NCBI RefSeq assembly: GCF_004365355.1
Contig: NZ_SODP01000001.1
Span: 749,375-813,374, forward strand
Direction of reading: 5' to 3'
Length of the DNA stretch: 64,000 nucleotides
Origin: Kribbella pratensis
GTDB taxonomy: Bacteria > Actinomycetota > Actinomycetes > Propionibacteriales > Kribbellaceae
The position numbers and the translations under genes were made by a program. Numbering within the stretch: position 1 is the stretch's first letter; every line of letters begins with the position of its first letter. The notes below the pieces were generated by a model. The model saw only the letters and a program-made list of their open reading frames with translations, made no database searches and was not told where the DNA came from. Shown here one piece after another: positions 9,491 through 18,703 of the stretch.

Positions 9491-10674
9491 GCACACCAGC
9501 ACCGCAGGACCGGCAGGTCCCTGAAGACCGGAAGGACAGCATGGCCGATAGTGCAGCCACTCCGCCGGCCGCCACTGATGCCGTAGCGGCGAAGCGTGGG
9601 CCGTCGGTCGCCACCCGCGAACGCCGGCAGGGTTCCATCAACCCCAGCGGCGAGACGCCGTACCTGGTGGTCGAGGACCTGGCCGTGAAGTTCCCGACCG
9701 CTGACGGACTGGTCAGCGCGGTGAACGGGCTGAGCTACTCGGTCCCGCTCGGCCGGACGCTGGCGATCGTCGGTGAGTCCGGTTCCGGCAAGTCCGTGTC
9801 GAGCATGGCCGTGATGGGCTTGCACGACCGCAAGCGCACCCGGATCACCGGGTCGATCCGGCTCGGCGGCGACGAGATGATCGGTCTGTCCGAGAACGAC
9901 CTGATGAAGATCCGCGGCGACGCCGTGTCGATGGTGTTCCAGGACCCGCAGTCGTCGCTGCACCCGCTGTACACGATCGGCAACCAGCTGGTCGAGGGGT
10001 ACCGGGTGCACCACAAGGTTTCCAAGGACGCCGCGAAGAAGCGGGCGCTGGAGATGCTCGACCTGGTCGGTATCCCGAACCCGCAGCGCCGCTTCGGTCA
10101 GTACCCGCACGAGTTCTCGGGCGGTATGCGGCAGCGTGCGATGATCGCGATGAGCCTGATCAACGACCCGAAGCTGGTCATCGCCGACGAGCCGACCACC
10201 GCGCTCGACGTGACCGTGCAGGCGCAGATCCTGGACCTGCTGAACAACCTGCAGAAGGAGTTCGGCTCCGCGATCGTGCTGATCACGCACGACCTCGGCG
10301 TGGTGGCCGAGATGGCCGACGACGTGCTGGTGATGTACGCCGGGCGGTGCGTGGAGTACGGCACCGCCGAGGACGTCCTGGCCAACCCGCGGATGCCGTA
10401 CACCTGGGGTCTGCTCGAGTCGATCCCGACCGTTTCTGCGGCGAACGAACGACTGCGGCCGATCACGGGCCTGCCGCCGAGCCTCCTGAACCTGCCGAGC
10501 GGATGTTCGTTCCGGCCACGCTGCCCGTACGTCGACCGCGTCAAGGGCGAGCTCTGCAGCACCGAACTGCCGGAACTGCTGCCGGTCGACGGCGCCGGCG
10601 CGCACGTATCCCGTTGTCACCTACACGACAAGGCCTCGATCTACGAGGCCGAGGTCGCGCCGAGACTGGGCTGA
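9487..10674 (+). CDS. Peptide-type ABC transporter ATPase (DppD/OppD family)
   Basis: First of two ATPase subunits, 395 residues. A polar extension of about 55 residues precedes the ABC domain. The P-loop GESGSGKS lies at about 96-103, the signature FSGGMRQR at about 209, and Walker B LVIADEPT at about 228. The C-terminal oligopeptide-transporter domain carries the cysteine pattern CSFRPRCPYV, then a further Cys, which in this subfamily can bind an iron-sulfur cluster. Start ATG overlaps the permease stop by 4 bases. The N-terminal extension is longer than usual for the family. Confidence 0.93.
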   Translation: MSTPAPQDRQVPEDRKDSMADSAATPPAATDAVAAKRGPSVATRERRQGSINPSGETPYLVVEDLAVKFPTADGLVSAVNGLSYSVPLGRTLAIVGESGSGKSVSSMAVMGLHDRKRTRITGSIRLGGDEMIGLSENDLMKIRGDAVSMVFQDPQSSLHPLYTIGNQLVEGYRVHHKVSKDAAKKRALEMLDLVGIPNPQRRFGQYPHEFSGGMRQRAMIAMSLINDPKLVIADEPTTALDVTVQAQILDLLNNLQKEFGSAIVLITHDLGVVAEMADDVLVMYAGRCVEYGTAEDVLANPRMPYTWGLLESIPTVSAANERLRPITGLPPSLLNLPSGCSFRPRCPYVDRVKGELCSTELPELLPVDGAGAHVSRCHLHDKASIYEAEVAPRLG

Positions 10675-10692
10675 CGAGGGGACTGAGGAGAC

Positions 10693-11712
<1,020 letters not shown>

Positions 11713-11719
11713 CCAACGG

Positions 11720-11753
11720 AGAAAGCCCCCGTCATCGACGACGGGGGCTTTCT
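11720..11753 (+). terminator. Rho-independent-type terminator of the peptide ABC operon
   Basis: A perfect 14-base stem (11720-11733 with 11740-11753) around a 6-base loop, only 8 bases after the last stop codon. The A-rich left arm and T-rich right arm (GGGGGCTTTCT) give the short U-run of an actinobacterial intrinsic terminator. Confidence 0.85.
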
Positions 11754-11797
11754 CGTGGATTGGCCAGTGCTGTTCGGCGACGAGCATCGCGCCGAGT

Positions 11798-12750
11798 GTG
11801 GTCCAGCAGACGGTATCAACTGCTCGACATCCGGCTGGTCTGGTCCCGGACGGTGACGTTCTGCTGTTGACGGTCGCGGTCGCGGCGACCTACCTCGCCT
11901 TGGTGGAGCTGGCCGATCGCTTGCTCCCCCGGATCAGTGCGAGCGGAGCCGTGCTGGCCACGCTGCTCGTGGCGATCGGGTTCAATCCGGTGCGCGTTCG
12001 GCTGCAGCGGCTCGTGGATCGCTTGTTCTACAGGGATCGCGCCAATCCGGTCCGCGCGGCGTCGTCGGTTGCGGCGCAGTTGGCGGGGCGCGGAGCCGGC
12101 CGACGTACTGCCGGCGGTGTGCCATGCGTTGCGCCTTCCGTACGCCGCGTTGACGGATGAGGCCGGCCTGATTCGCGGGGAGCACGGCAGCGCCGGCCGG
12201 TGATGCTGGTGGCGGTTCCTTTGCTGCACGCGGCTGAACGAGTCGGTGAGCTTCAGGTCGGAGTACGGCCGGGGGAGAGCCGGTTGTCCGCGGCAGATCG
12301 GGTCGTGCTCGAGTTAATGGCGGCGCCGCTCGGGGTGGCGTTGCGAGCGCAGGCGTTGTCCGATGCCGCGCAGCAGTCGCGGCGGAGACTTGTCGCCGCG
12401 GGCGAGGGGAAGCGAGGTCGGTTGCGGCAGGATCTGCACGACGGGTTGGGTCCGGCGCTGACCGGGATCGGGTTCCGCGCCGACGCGGTGATGAACCTCA
12501 CGGACGATCCGGCGCGATCGCTCGCCGCCGAGATCCGTGCGATTGTCGACACTGCGATTGCCGACGTACGACGGCTGATCAACCAGCTGCATCCGTCCGC
12601 GCTGGACGACGTCGGGCTGGCGAGCGGATTGTCGACAACTGCCATGGCTGCCCGGCTCGCTGTCACGCCGAAGACCGCCAACCTGTCGACGGTCTTCGGC
12701 AAACTCGGTGTCGCCGACCGGAGCGAGGCGGCGCTGTTCGCCCGTGGCGC
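11798..12750 (+). pseudogene. Decayed sensor histidine kinase fused to a LuxR-type regulator tail
   Basis: Three reading-frame pieces form one broken gene. Positions 11798 to about 12085 encode the end of a membrane domain and a linker (LVELADRLLPRIS, then VRLQRLVDRLFYRDRANPVR). The reading then moves to another frame up to about 12200 (AEPADVLPAVCHALRLPYAA), then back again for a GAF-like segment and the HisKA_3 dimerisation box RLRQDLHDGLGPALTGIGF with the phospho-His. After QLHPSALDDVGLASGL the ATPase domain is missing, and the protein continues directly as a LuxR helix-turn-helix, AARLAVTPKTANLSTVFGK, itself two residues short in the recognition helix. So a kinase and its response regulator have been joined by a deletion. 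The tail runs into the 3' end of the convergent permease gene. Confidence 0.8.
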
Positions 12751-12752
12751 CC

Positions 12753-14057
12753 TCAGGCGCGGCCGTGGGCCTGGCGGCTTCGGCGGCTGAGGGAGTCGAT
12801 GGTGACGGCGATCAGCAGTACGCCGGCAGTCACCATGTAGCGGACGCTCGAGTCCAGGCTCAGCAACGCGAGGCCGTTGGAGATCGACATGATCACCAGC
12901 GCGCCGAGCAGCGCGGAGTACGCCGAGCCGCGGCCCCCGAACAGGCTCGTGCCACCGATGACGGCTGCCGCGATCGCATTCAAGTTGGTATCCGCGCCAC
13001 CACTGCTCTGGTTCACCGCGACCAACCGGGCCGCGGCGAGCAGACCGCCGACGGCGGCAAACGTCGAACAGGCCGCGAACACGGACAGGTAGATCATCCG
13101 CACGTTGATGCCGGCGCGCCGGGCGGCCTCCACGTTGCCGCCGACCGCGACGACGGAGCGGCCCCACCGGGTACGCCGCACCATCAGATCGGTCGCGACC
13201 ACGAGCGCGAGAAAGAGCAGGAACATCGACGAGACACCGCGGTCACCGTTGAGGATCAGCACGGGGATCAGCAGGACGAGCGCCAGCGCGGCTGCCTTGA
13301 TCGCGATCATCGAGGTCGGCGCCGTCGAGAGACCGGCCGTGGCCCGGGCGGTGCGAGTGCGGAGCCGGGTCAGCACGTAGAGCGCGACGACGACCGCGAT
13401 CAGGGCGTAGGCGAGCGCCGGGGAGAGGAAGCTCCTCGTCGCGAAGCCGACCAGCGCCGAGTCGTAGGGAAGGTTGAGCGAACCTTCCTTGCCGAGCACC
13501 AGCAACTGCAGACCCAGGAATCCCAGCAGACCGGCAAGCGTGATCACGAAGCTCGGCACGCCGAAGCGTGTGTAGAGCGCGCCGTAGAACATGCCGATCA
13601 CCAGGCCGAGTGCGACACCGACCAGCAGCGAGAGCACGAGCGGCCAGCCCTTGTTGACGAAAGTGACTCCGAGTACCGCGGCCGACAGGCCACTGACCGA
13701 GCCCACGGAGAGGTCGATCTCGCCGAGGAGCAGAACCAGGACGATGCCTAGGGCAATTACTCCGACCGAGGTGGTCTGCAGCGTCAGGTTCACCAGGTTC
13801 CGGCTGGAGAGGAAGGAGCCGTTCGCGATCTGGAAGACCGCCCAGATGATGATCAGACCGACGACCACCGGCACCGAACCCAGGTCGCCGGAGCGGAGCC
13901 GGGCGGTGAAGGCGGAGACGGCGCCGCTGATCCCGCTGGTCGCGATCAGCCGTTCGTCCTGCAGGTCGGCCGGAAGCTGGTCGATCCCGTTCGCTTCCGG
14001 TATGGCCGGCGTACCGGTGACGTCCTGGGGACGGGTGCCCGATCCGTGCAGGCTCAT
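12753..14057 (-). CDS. Sugar ABC transporter permease (XylH/RbsC type)
   Basis: Membrane subunit of a sugar importer, 434 residues with about ten hydrophobic segments. Family marks are ALGIVLVLLLGEIDLSVGSV near residue 90 and AAAVIGGTSLFGGRGSAY near 360. The length, longer than RbsC, and the partners resemble xylose-type systems (XylFGH). ATG 14057 overlaps the stop of the ATPase gene by 4 bases (ATGA). Its 3' end overlaps the decayed regulator on the other strand by some 38 bases. The actual sugar is not shown by sequence. Confidence 0.92.
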   Translation of the reverse strand: MSLHGSGTRPQDVTGTPAIPEANGIDQLPADLQDERLIATSGISGAVSAFTARLRSGDLGSVPVVVGLIIIWAVFQIANGSFLSSRNLVNLTLQTTSVGVIALGIVLVLLLGEIDLSVGSVSGLSAAVLGVTFVNKGWPLVLSLLVGVALGLVIGMFYGALYTRFGVPSFVITLAGLLGFLGLQLLVLGKEGSLNLPYDSALVGFATRSFLSPALAYALIAVVVALYVLTRLRTRTARATAGLSTAPTSMIAIKAAALALVLLIPVLILNGDRGVSSMFLLFLALVVATDLMVRRTRWGRSVVAVGGNVEAARRAGINVRMIYLSVFAACSTFAAVGGLLAAARLVAVNQSSGGADTNLNAIAAAVIGGTSLFGGRGSAYSALLGALVIMSISNGLALLSLDSSVRYMVTAGVLLIAVTIDSLSRRSRQAHGRA

Positions 14058-14878
14058 GATGCGGGACCCTCCTCCCGGCTTCGGCGCGCTGCACGCTCCG
14101 AGACCGCATTGTCGGTGGCGCCGGTGATGGCGGCGATGATGTCCTGCGTCCTGGTCTCGCTGACCACGAAGACGCCGTTGTTGCGGCCGAGACGCAGTAC
14201 GGCGACCCGGTCGGCGACCGCCATCACGTCGGCCATGTTGTGGCTGATCAGGATCACGGCCAGGCCGCGTTCGCGCAGCCGCTCGACCAGGTTGAGGACT
14301 TCGGCGGTCTGAGCGACGCCGAGGGCCGCGGTCGGTTCGTCCAGCATCACGACCTTGGGCCGGCCGAGCAGGCTGCGGGCGATCGCGACGGTCTGCCGCT
14401 GGCCGCCGGACAGGCTGGCGACCGGGATCCGGACCGACGGGATCTTCGCGGACAGCTGCCGGAGCAGCTCCCACGACTGGCGTTCCATCTCGACCTCGTC
14501 GAGTACGCGGCCCTTGCGGAGCTCGCGACCGAGGTACAGGTTCGCGACGACGTCGAGGTTGTCGCAGAGCGCCAGGTCCTGGAACACGGTGGCGATCCCG
14601 AGCTGCTGCGCCTCGGCCGGACTGCCGACGCGTACTGCGCGGCCGTCGAACACCATCGTCCCGTCGTCGGCGGTGTAGACGCCGGCGATGGTCTTCACCA
14701 GCGTCGACTTGCCGGCGCCGTTGTCGCCGACCAGCGCCAGTACCTCGCCGGCTCGGACGTCCAGCTCGATGTTCTTCAGGGCCTGTACGGCGCCGAACCG
14801 CTTGGAGATCCCTTGCAAAGCCAGCACGGTACCGGCGCCCACATCGGGAGGGGCCGGGGTAGCCGAGGGAAGTGTCAC
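14054..14878 (-). CDS. Sugar ABC transporter ATPase (XylG-like, single domain)
   Basis: 274 residues with one ABC domain: P-loop GDNGAGKST at about 51-59, Q-loop TVFQDLALCDNLDV, signature LSGGQRQTVAIARSL at about 152, Walker B VVMLDEPTAALG, and switch His in ILISHNMADVM. Classical XylG and RbsA carry two such domains in tandem (about 500 residues); this one has a single domain and would need to act as a homodimer. It lies between the binding-protein gene and the permease gene, all on the minus strand. Confidence 0.92.
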   Translation of the reverse strand: MTLPSATPAPPDVGAGTVLALQGISKRFGAVQALKNIELDVRAGEVLALVGDNGAGKSTLVKTIAGVYTADDGTMVFDGRAVRVGSPAEAQQLGIATVFQDLALCDNLDVVANLYLGRELRKGRVLDEVEMERQSWELLRQLSAKIPSVRIPVASLSGGQRQTVAIARSLLGRPKVVMLDEPTAALGVAQTAEVLNLVERLRERGLAVILISHNMADVMAVADRVAVLRLGRNNGVFVVSETRTQDIIAAITGATDNAVSERAARRSREEGPAS

Positions 14879-14944
14879 GAGATCAGCCTCCAGGACTTAT
14901 TTCACGCCATGATCCTCGCCGGGGGCGCGGTTGGGGAGAGGTCC

Positions 14945-14982
14945 GGCGTAGCCCCCCGCACCTCACTGCGGGGGGCTACGCC
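14945..14982 (-). terminator. 16-bp hairpin after the sugar-binding-protein gene
   Basis: A perfect stem of 16 bases, 14945-14960 with 14967-14982, around a 6-base loop, located 19 bases past the binding-protein stop and about 65 bases ahead of the ATPase start. No U-run follows. It is likely a partial terminator or RNA-stabilising hairpin that lets the binding protein be made in excess. Confidence 0.65.
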
Positions 14983-15000
14983 GAGGGCGGTCGGTTCCGA

Positions 15001-16077
15001 CTAGTTGCTGGACAGACCCGCCGCGGCGCAGGCGGCGGCGAACGACGCGGTGCAGATGTCGCTGACCTTGTAGATGTTGTCCTTGATCACGGTGTCCTTG
15101 ATGTTGTCCTTGGTCACCGCGACCGGGTCGAGGATCGTCGACGGCACACCGCTCTTCTCAGTCGTCGACTCGGGCTTGCCGCCGTTGGCCAGCGCCACCG
15201 CACCCTTCGCGGCGGCCTCGGCCTGCGGCTTGACCGCCTTGTAGATCGTCATCGCCTGGTCGCCGGCGACGATCCGCTGGATCGCGGCCAGCTCCGAGTC
15301 CTGACCGGTGACCGGCGGCAGCGGCTTCACGCCGCCGCCCTTGAGCGCCGCGATCGCACCGCCCGCGGTGCCGTCGTTGGCGGCGTACACGCCGACCAGG
15401 CCGTTCTTGATCGCGCTCAGCTGGCCTTCCATCCAGGCCTGCGCCTTGTCCGGGCTCCAGTCCGGGGTGTCGAACTCGGCGGCGATCTTGAACCCGCTCG
15501 AGTCGAGCACGCTGTGTGCGCCCTTCTTGAAGTCGGCCGCGTTCGGGTCGGTCGGCGAGCCATTGATCATCGCGATGTTGCCCGACGTCTTGCCGGCCGC
15601 CTTCAGGTCGTCCACCAGGGTCTGCGCCTGAAGCTTGCCGACGGCCTCGTTCTCGAACGAGACGTAGTAGTTGGCGTTCTCGATGAACCGGTCGTATGCG
15701 ACGACCGGGACGTTCTGCCCCTTCGCGGAGCTGACGACCGCCGCGGCGGCCTTACCGTCGACCGGGTCGAGGACGAGCACGTTCGCCCCCTGGGTGAGCG
15801 CGGCCTCGGCCTGCTGTTGCTGCTTCGACGCGTCCTGGTCGGCGTTGCTGTAGATCAGCTCGCAGTTACCGCAGGCGGCCTTGAGGGCCTCGGTGAACAG
15901 CGGGCGGTCCAGCGCCTCGTAGCGGGTGGTCTTGGACTCGGGCAGCAACAGCGCGATTTTCTTCGCGCTGCCTGAGCCGCTGCCGGAGTCGTCGTTCGAG
16001 CCGCAGCCCACCAGGGAGACGGCCAGGGCCGAGACGGCGATGCCGAGCCCGACGAGACGAGTTGCAGAGAAGGACAT
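15001..16077 (-). CDS. Sugar ABC transporter substrate-binding lipoprotein (XylF-like)
   Basis: 358 residues. The signal peptide ends in the lipobox SLVGC with lipidated C25, followed by a Ser/Gly linker and a type I periplasmic-binding domain. The segments VVAYDRFIENANYYVSFENE and AVGKLQAQTLVDDL closely follow the D-xylose-binding pattern, so xylose or a related pentose is the best guess. The gene heads the transport operon; the ROK regulator gene lies 79 bases upstream on the same strand with palindromic sites between them. A hairpin separates it from the ATPase gene. Confidence 0.92.
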   Translation of the reverse strand: MSFSATRLVGLGIAVSALAVSLVGCGSNDDSGSGSGSAKKIALLLPESKTTRYEALDRPLFTEALKAACGNCELIYSNADQDASKQQQQAEAALTQGANVLVLDPVDGKAAAAVVSSAKGQNVPVVAYDRFIENANYYVSFENEAVGKLQAQTLVDDLKAAGKTSGNIAMINGSPTDPNAADFKKGAHSVLDSSGFKIAAEFDTPDWSPDKAQAWMEGQLSAIKNGLVGVYAANDGTAGGAIAALKGGGVKPLPPVTGQDSELAAIQRIVAGDQAMTIYKAVKPQAEAAAKGAVALANGGKPESTTEKSGVPSTILDPVAVTKDNIKDTVIKDNIYKVSDICTASFAAACAAAGLSSN

Positions 16078-16134
16078 ATGGCGGCTCCTTGACGAGACGG
16101 CCCGATTGGCCTGCCCGAAGTCAAGCTCCCCTGC

Positions 16135-16161
16135 GTCTTGGCGTCAAGACTTGAATTCAAG
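16135..16161 (-). promoter_or_regulatory. Palindromic operator upstream of the sugar-binding-protein gene
   Basis: Two overlapping symmetric elements: GTCTTG-N4-CAAGAC at 16135-16150 and the perfect 12-base palindrome CTTGAATTCAAG at 16150-16161. They share one base and the half-site CAAGAC/CTTG. They lie 58-84 bases before the binding-protein start and just over the end of the ROK gene (stop at 16157). This is the expected place for a ROK-regulator operator controlling the transport operon; binding is inferred. Confidence 0.6.
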
Positions 16162-17332
16162 AAATAGAGATATTGCTGTGACTCAGCACCGATGCACGGT
16201 GGATCGCGCCGACGATGTCGGCCTCGTCGCCGAGCTCGGCGGGGCGCAGCTCGACGGTCGCGGCGGCGCTCGGGATCGCGCACCGGTCGAGCGCTTCACG
16301 CAGCGGCGCCAGGATGAGTTCGCCGGCTTCGGCCATCAGGCCGCCGACGACCACAACCTCCGGGTTGAGCAGGTTCACCACGCCGGCCACCGCGACGCCG
16401 ACCCGTCGGCCGGCGTCCTCGATCACGCGGCGGCAGCCGACGTCGCCGCCGAGGGCACGGATCACGATGTCCTTCAGTCGCAGCGGTCCGTGCGAGGCGG
16501 CCAGGCTGTTGATCAGCGCCCGCGAGCCGACGAACGTGTCCAGGCAGCCGCGGTTGCCGCACCGGCAGATCGGCCCGTTCTCGTCGATCGTGACGTGGCC
16601 GATCTCGCCCGCCGTCCCGGCCGAACCGCGGAACACGTCGCCGTTGATCACGATCCCCGCGCCGACGCCGTACGAGAACTTCAGGTAGCAGCCGTTGCGT
16701 ACGCCGCGGAGCGCGCCGGCCCGCAATTCGCCCAGCGCAGCAAGGTTTGCGGTGTTGTCGAGGGCCACCGGGGCACGGAGGTGACCGGCCATCGCCTCGG
16801 TCACGTTGACGCCGCGCCAGCCCGGCAGTACGGCGTCGGAGCCGGCCTCGCCGCTGACCGAGTCCACCGGCATCGGCAGCCCGAACCCGATCGCTGAGAT
16901 GTTCTCCACCCCCGAACTGACCGTCTCGGCGAGGTCGGCGAGCAGCCGGGCGGCCCGCTCCATGCCGTCGTCGGCGACGTGGTCGGCCTGCAGTGGCATC
17001 AGCTGCTGAGCGAGGATCTCGCGCGACTCGTCGGCGATCGCGACCCGGACGTCCCGCTCGCCGAACGCGACACCGGCGAGCAGACCGCCGCCGGACGCGA
17101 GCGAGACGAGGACGGCACGGCGGCCGTTGCGGATGCTGCGGGACAGGCCGACCATGCCGGCCTGGTCCAGCTCCTTGACCATGTTCGAGACGGTGGCCGC
17201 GGACAGGCCGGAGGCAGCGGCGATCTCGACCTGGGTCAGCGGGCCGTGCTGCCGGACGACTCCGAGAACGCGCGCACGGTTGGCTTCGCGGAGCGAAGCC
17301 TGCGATCCCGGCGCCGGGCGGGTTGCGTTCAT
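16157..17332 (-). CDS. ROK-family transcriptional regulator (XylR/NagC type)
   Basis: 391 residues: an N-terminal winged helix at about 15-70 (QHGPLTQVEIAAASGLSAAT) joined to a ROK sugar-kinase-like domain. The zinc motif CRCGNRGCLD is at about 252-261, preceded by GEIGHVTIDENG. Such proteins repress sugar-uptake genes and release DNA on binding the sugar. Its place directly upstream of the XylF-like operon makes it the probable regulator. No ribosome site precedes ATG 17332; TATCTT (minus strand, 17339-17344) ends 6 bases before it, which suggests a leaderless transcript. Confidence 0.92.
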   Translation of the reverse strand: MNATRPAPGSQASLREANRARVLGVVRQHGPLTQVEIAAASGLSAATVSNMVKELDQAGMVGLSRSIRNGRRAVLVSLASGGGLLAGVAFGERDVRVAIADESREILAQQLMPLQADHVADDGMERAARLLADLAETVSSGVENISAIGFGLPMPVDSVSGEAGSDAVLPGWRGVNVTEAMAGHLRAPVALDNTANLAALGELRAGALRGVRNGCYLKFSYGVGAGIVINGDVFRGSAGTAGEIGHVTIDENGPICRCGNRGCLDTFVGSRALINSLAASHGPLRLKDIVIRALGGDVGCRRVIEDAGRRVGVAVAGVVNLLNPEVVVVGGLMAEAGELILAPLREALDRCAIPSAAATVELRPAELGDEADIVGAIHRASVLSHSNISIS

Positions 17333-17338
17333 TACATA

Positions 17339-17344
17339 AAGATA
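17339..17344 (-). promoter_or_regulatory. Candidate -10 element of the ROK gene (leaderless)
   Basis: On the minus strand TATCTT ends 6 bases before the ATG and no Shine-Dalgarno sequence is present, so transcription would begin at the start codon. No good -35 is visible. Confidence 0.35.
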
Positions 17345-17480
17345 ACGGATCGCGGGGCGAGCGTGGCCGCTCCGCGCTCGTGAACCAGGAACATCGTCTG
17401 CAACCTCGCTGTCACTACCCCGCTGGATCGTTCAACCGCGAGACTAAACCACTCCAGCGCACACACCCCGCTACCAGATC

Positions 17481-17573
17481 CGCATTTGGCTGGTTCACCC
17501 ACCAATTGAGTGGTTCCTGACCCGGAATCAGGGTCATTAACCCCCGAACTGATGGGTGAACCAGCCAAATGCG
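17481..17573. repeat. Perfect 21-bp inverted repeat with 51-base spacer
   Basis: Left arm 17481-17501 (CGCATTTGGCTGGTTCACCC plus A) and right arm 17553-17573 are exact reverse complements. The spacer contains a second small hairpin (TGACCC at 17518-17523 with GGGTCA at 17531-17536). The element lies after cobS and before the ROK gene, both on the minus strand. It may be a terminator of the cobalamin operon, a folded palindromic repeat or a relic of a small mobile element; no flanking target duplication is seen. Confidence 0.75.
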
Positions 17574-17587
17574 GGGGGTGGGGCGAA

Positions 17588-17640
17588 GGCGGGGTGCCGG
17601 GGACGGGGCGGGGTGCCGGGGACGGGGCGGGGTGCGGGGA
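17588..17640. repeat. G-rich 19-bp tandem repeat
   Basis: The unit GGCGGGGTGCCGGGGACGG occurs at 17588-17606 and 17607-17625, with a partial third copy to about 17640. The whole stretch 17574-17704 is G-runs on the plus strand, C-rich on the coding strand of cobS just past its stop. Four or more G-runs per unit would allow G-quadruplexes. No gene is visible in it. Confidence 0.75.
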
Positions 17641-17704
17641 AGGGGGACGGGCCAGGGGTGCGCGGACGGGGGCGGACTGGGGGTGGGGCGAGGACAGGGG
17701 TGGG

Positions 17705-18703
17705 TCAGGGGGTCAGGGCGAGGCTGAGGAGGGCTGCGGGGAGGGCCAGTTCGATGGTCGCGCCGAGGACGTCGCCGGTCGTGCCGCCGAGGGCGGTCCT
17801 CGCGCGGCGGGTGGTGGCGAGGCTCGTCGCGACGGCCAGCAGGACCGCGGCGGCCGAGCCTGCGAGACGGCTCGGGGACGGCCAGGTCAGTGCGGCGGCG
17901 ACGGCGGCGGCGAGTACGACGGCTGTGGCGATGGTGGCTGTGAGCGGGCGGACTGTGCCGGCGACGAACGTGCCCAGGCCGTCGGGGCGCGCTGCGGGGA
18001 CCGACGTACGGCAGGACCAGGGGAGGGTGAGGCGGCTTGCGGTGGTGGCGATCAGGCTGGCCTGCCAGCCGTAGCCGGACTGGATGCAGGCGGTGAGGGC
18101 GGCGACGTCGAGGAGCAGTACGCCGACGATCGCGACGACACCGAACGGGCCGATGTCGCTCTGCTTCATGATCCGCAACATGGTCTCGCGATCCCGCCGG
18201 GACCCGAGCGCATCCGCGAAATCTGCCAATCCGTCGAGGTGCAATCCACCCGACAGCGCGGCAATCACCAGGACTCCCAACACGGCCGCCAACAGGTCCG
18301 CCTCAGGCTTCACCAGCTGGGCCAGAGCGATCACGCCCGCCGCAACCCCACCGATCACCAGTCCGACAAGCGGGGCGAGCGTCATAGCTCGCCCACCAAC
18401 CACTCGATCAACCCGCGAAGGAATACCCGACGGCAGCACCGTGAGCGTCCCAAAAGCCAGCCGCACCGCATCAAGCCATCCGCTCGAGGCGGGCAGTGGG
18501 TCACTGGCCCGGCTAACGGGCTGAGCGCCTTCGGCGGAGCCCGTGGGTTGTCCGGCAGAGCCGGGGGATCGTCCGGTGGATCCGGGGGTGTGCGGCCGGC
18601 CAGTGTCTGCGCCGTCCGACCGCGGCTGGCCGGTGGCGCCGGGGCTGTGCGGCCGGGGGCCGTCTGGTGCGTCCGGAGGGGGGTCTTGGGGTGGCTGCGT
18701 CAT
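17705..18703 (-). CDS. cobS: Adenosylcobinamide-GDP ribazoletransferase (cobalamin synthase)
   Basis: Integral membrane enzyme that joins adenosylcobinamide-GDP to alpha-ribazole, the last assembly step of the nucleotide loop. The core starts near residue 74 (WLDAVRLAFGTLTVLP) and carries the active-site pattern GGLHLDGLADFADALGSRRD at about 154-173 and MKQSDIGPFG. Unusual is a leader of about 72 residues rich in Pro, Gly and Ser before the first helix. The start is supported by an ATGA overlap with cobU, so the extension is likely translated. Final gene of the riboswitch-controlled operon. Confidence 0.9.
   Translation of the reverse strand: MTQPPQDPPPDAPDGPRPHSPGATGQPRSDGADTGRPHTPGSTGRSPGSAGQPTGSAEGAQPVSRASDPLPASSGWLDAVRLAFGTLTVLPSGIPSRVDRVVGGRAMTLAPLVGLVIGGVAAGVIALAQLVKPEADLLAAVLGVLVIAALSGGLHLDGLADFADALGSRRDRETMLRIMKQSDIGPFGVVAIVGVLLLDVAALTACIQSGYGWQASLIATTASRLTLPWSCRTSVPAARPDGLGTFVAGTVRPLTATIATAVVLAAAVAAALTWPSPSRLAGSAAAVLLAVATSLATTRRARTALGGTTGDVLGATIELALPAALLSLALTP

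Noticed and set aside
17481..17573. Insertion sequence
   Set aside because: Inverted repeats are perfect but no transposase frame lies between them and there is no target-site duplication, so it is listed only as a repeat.
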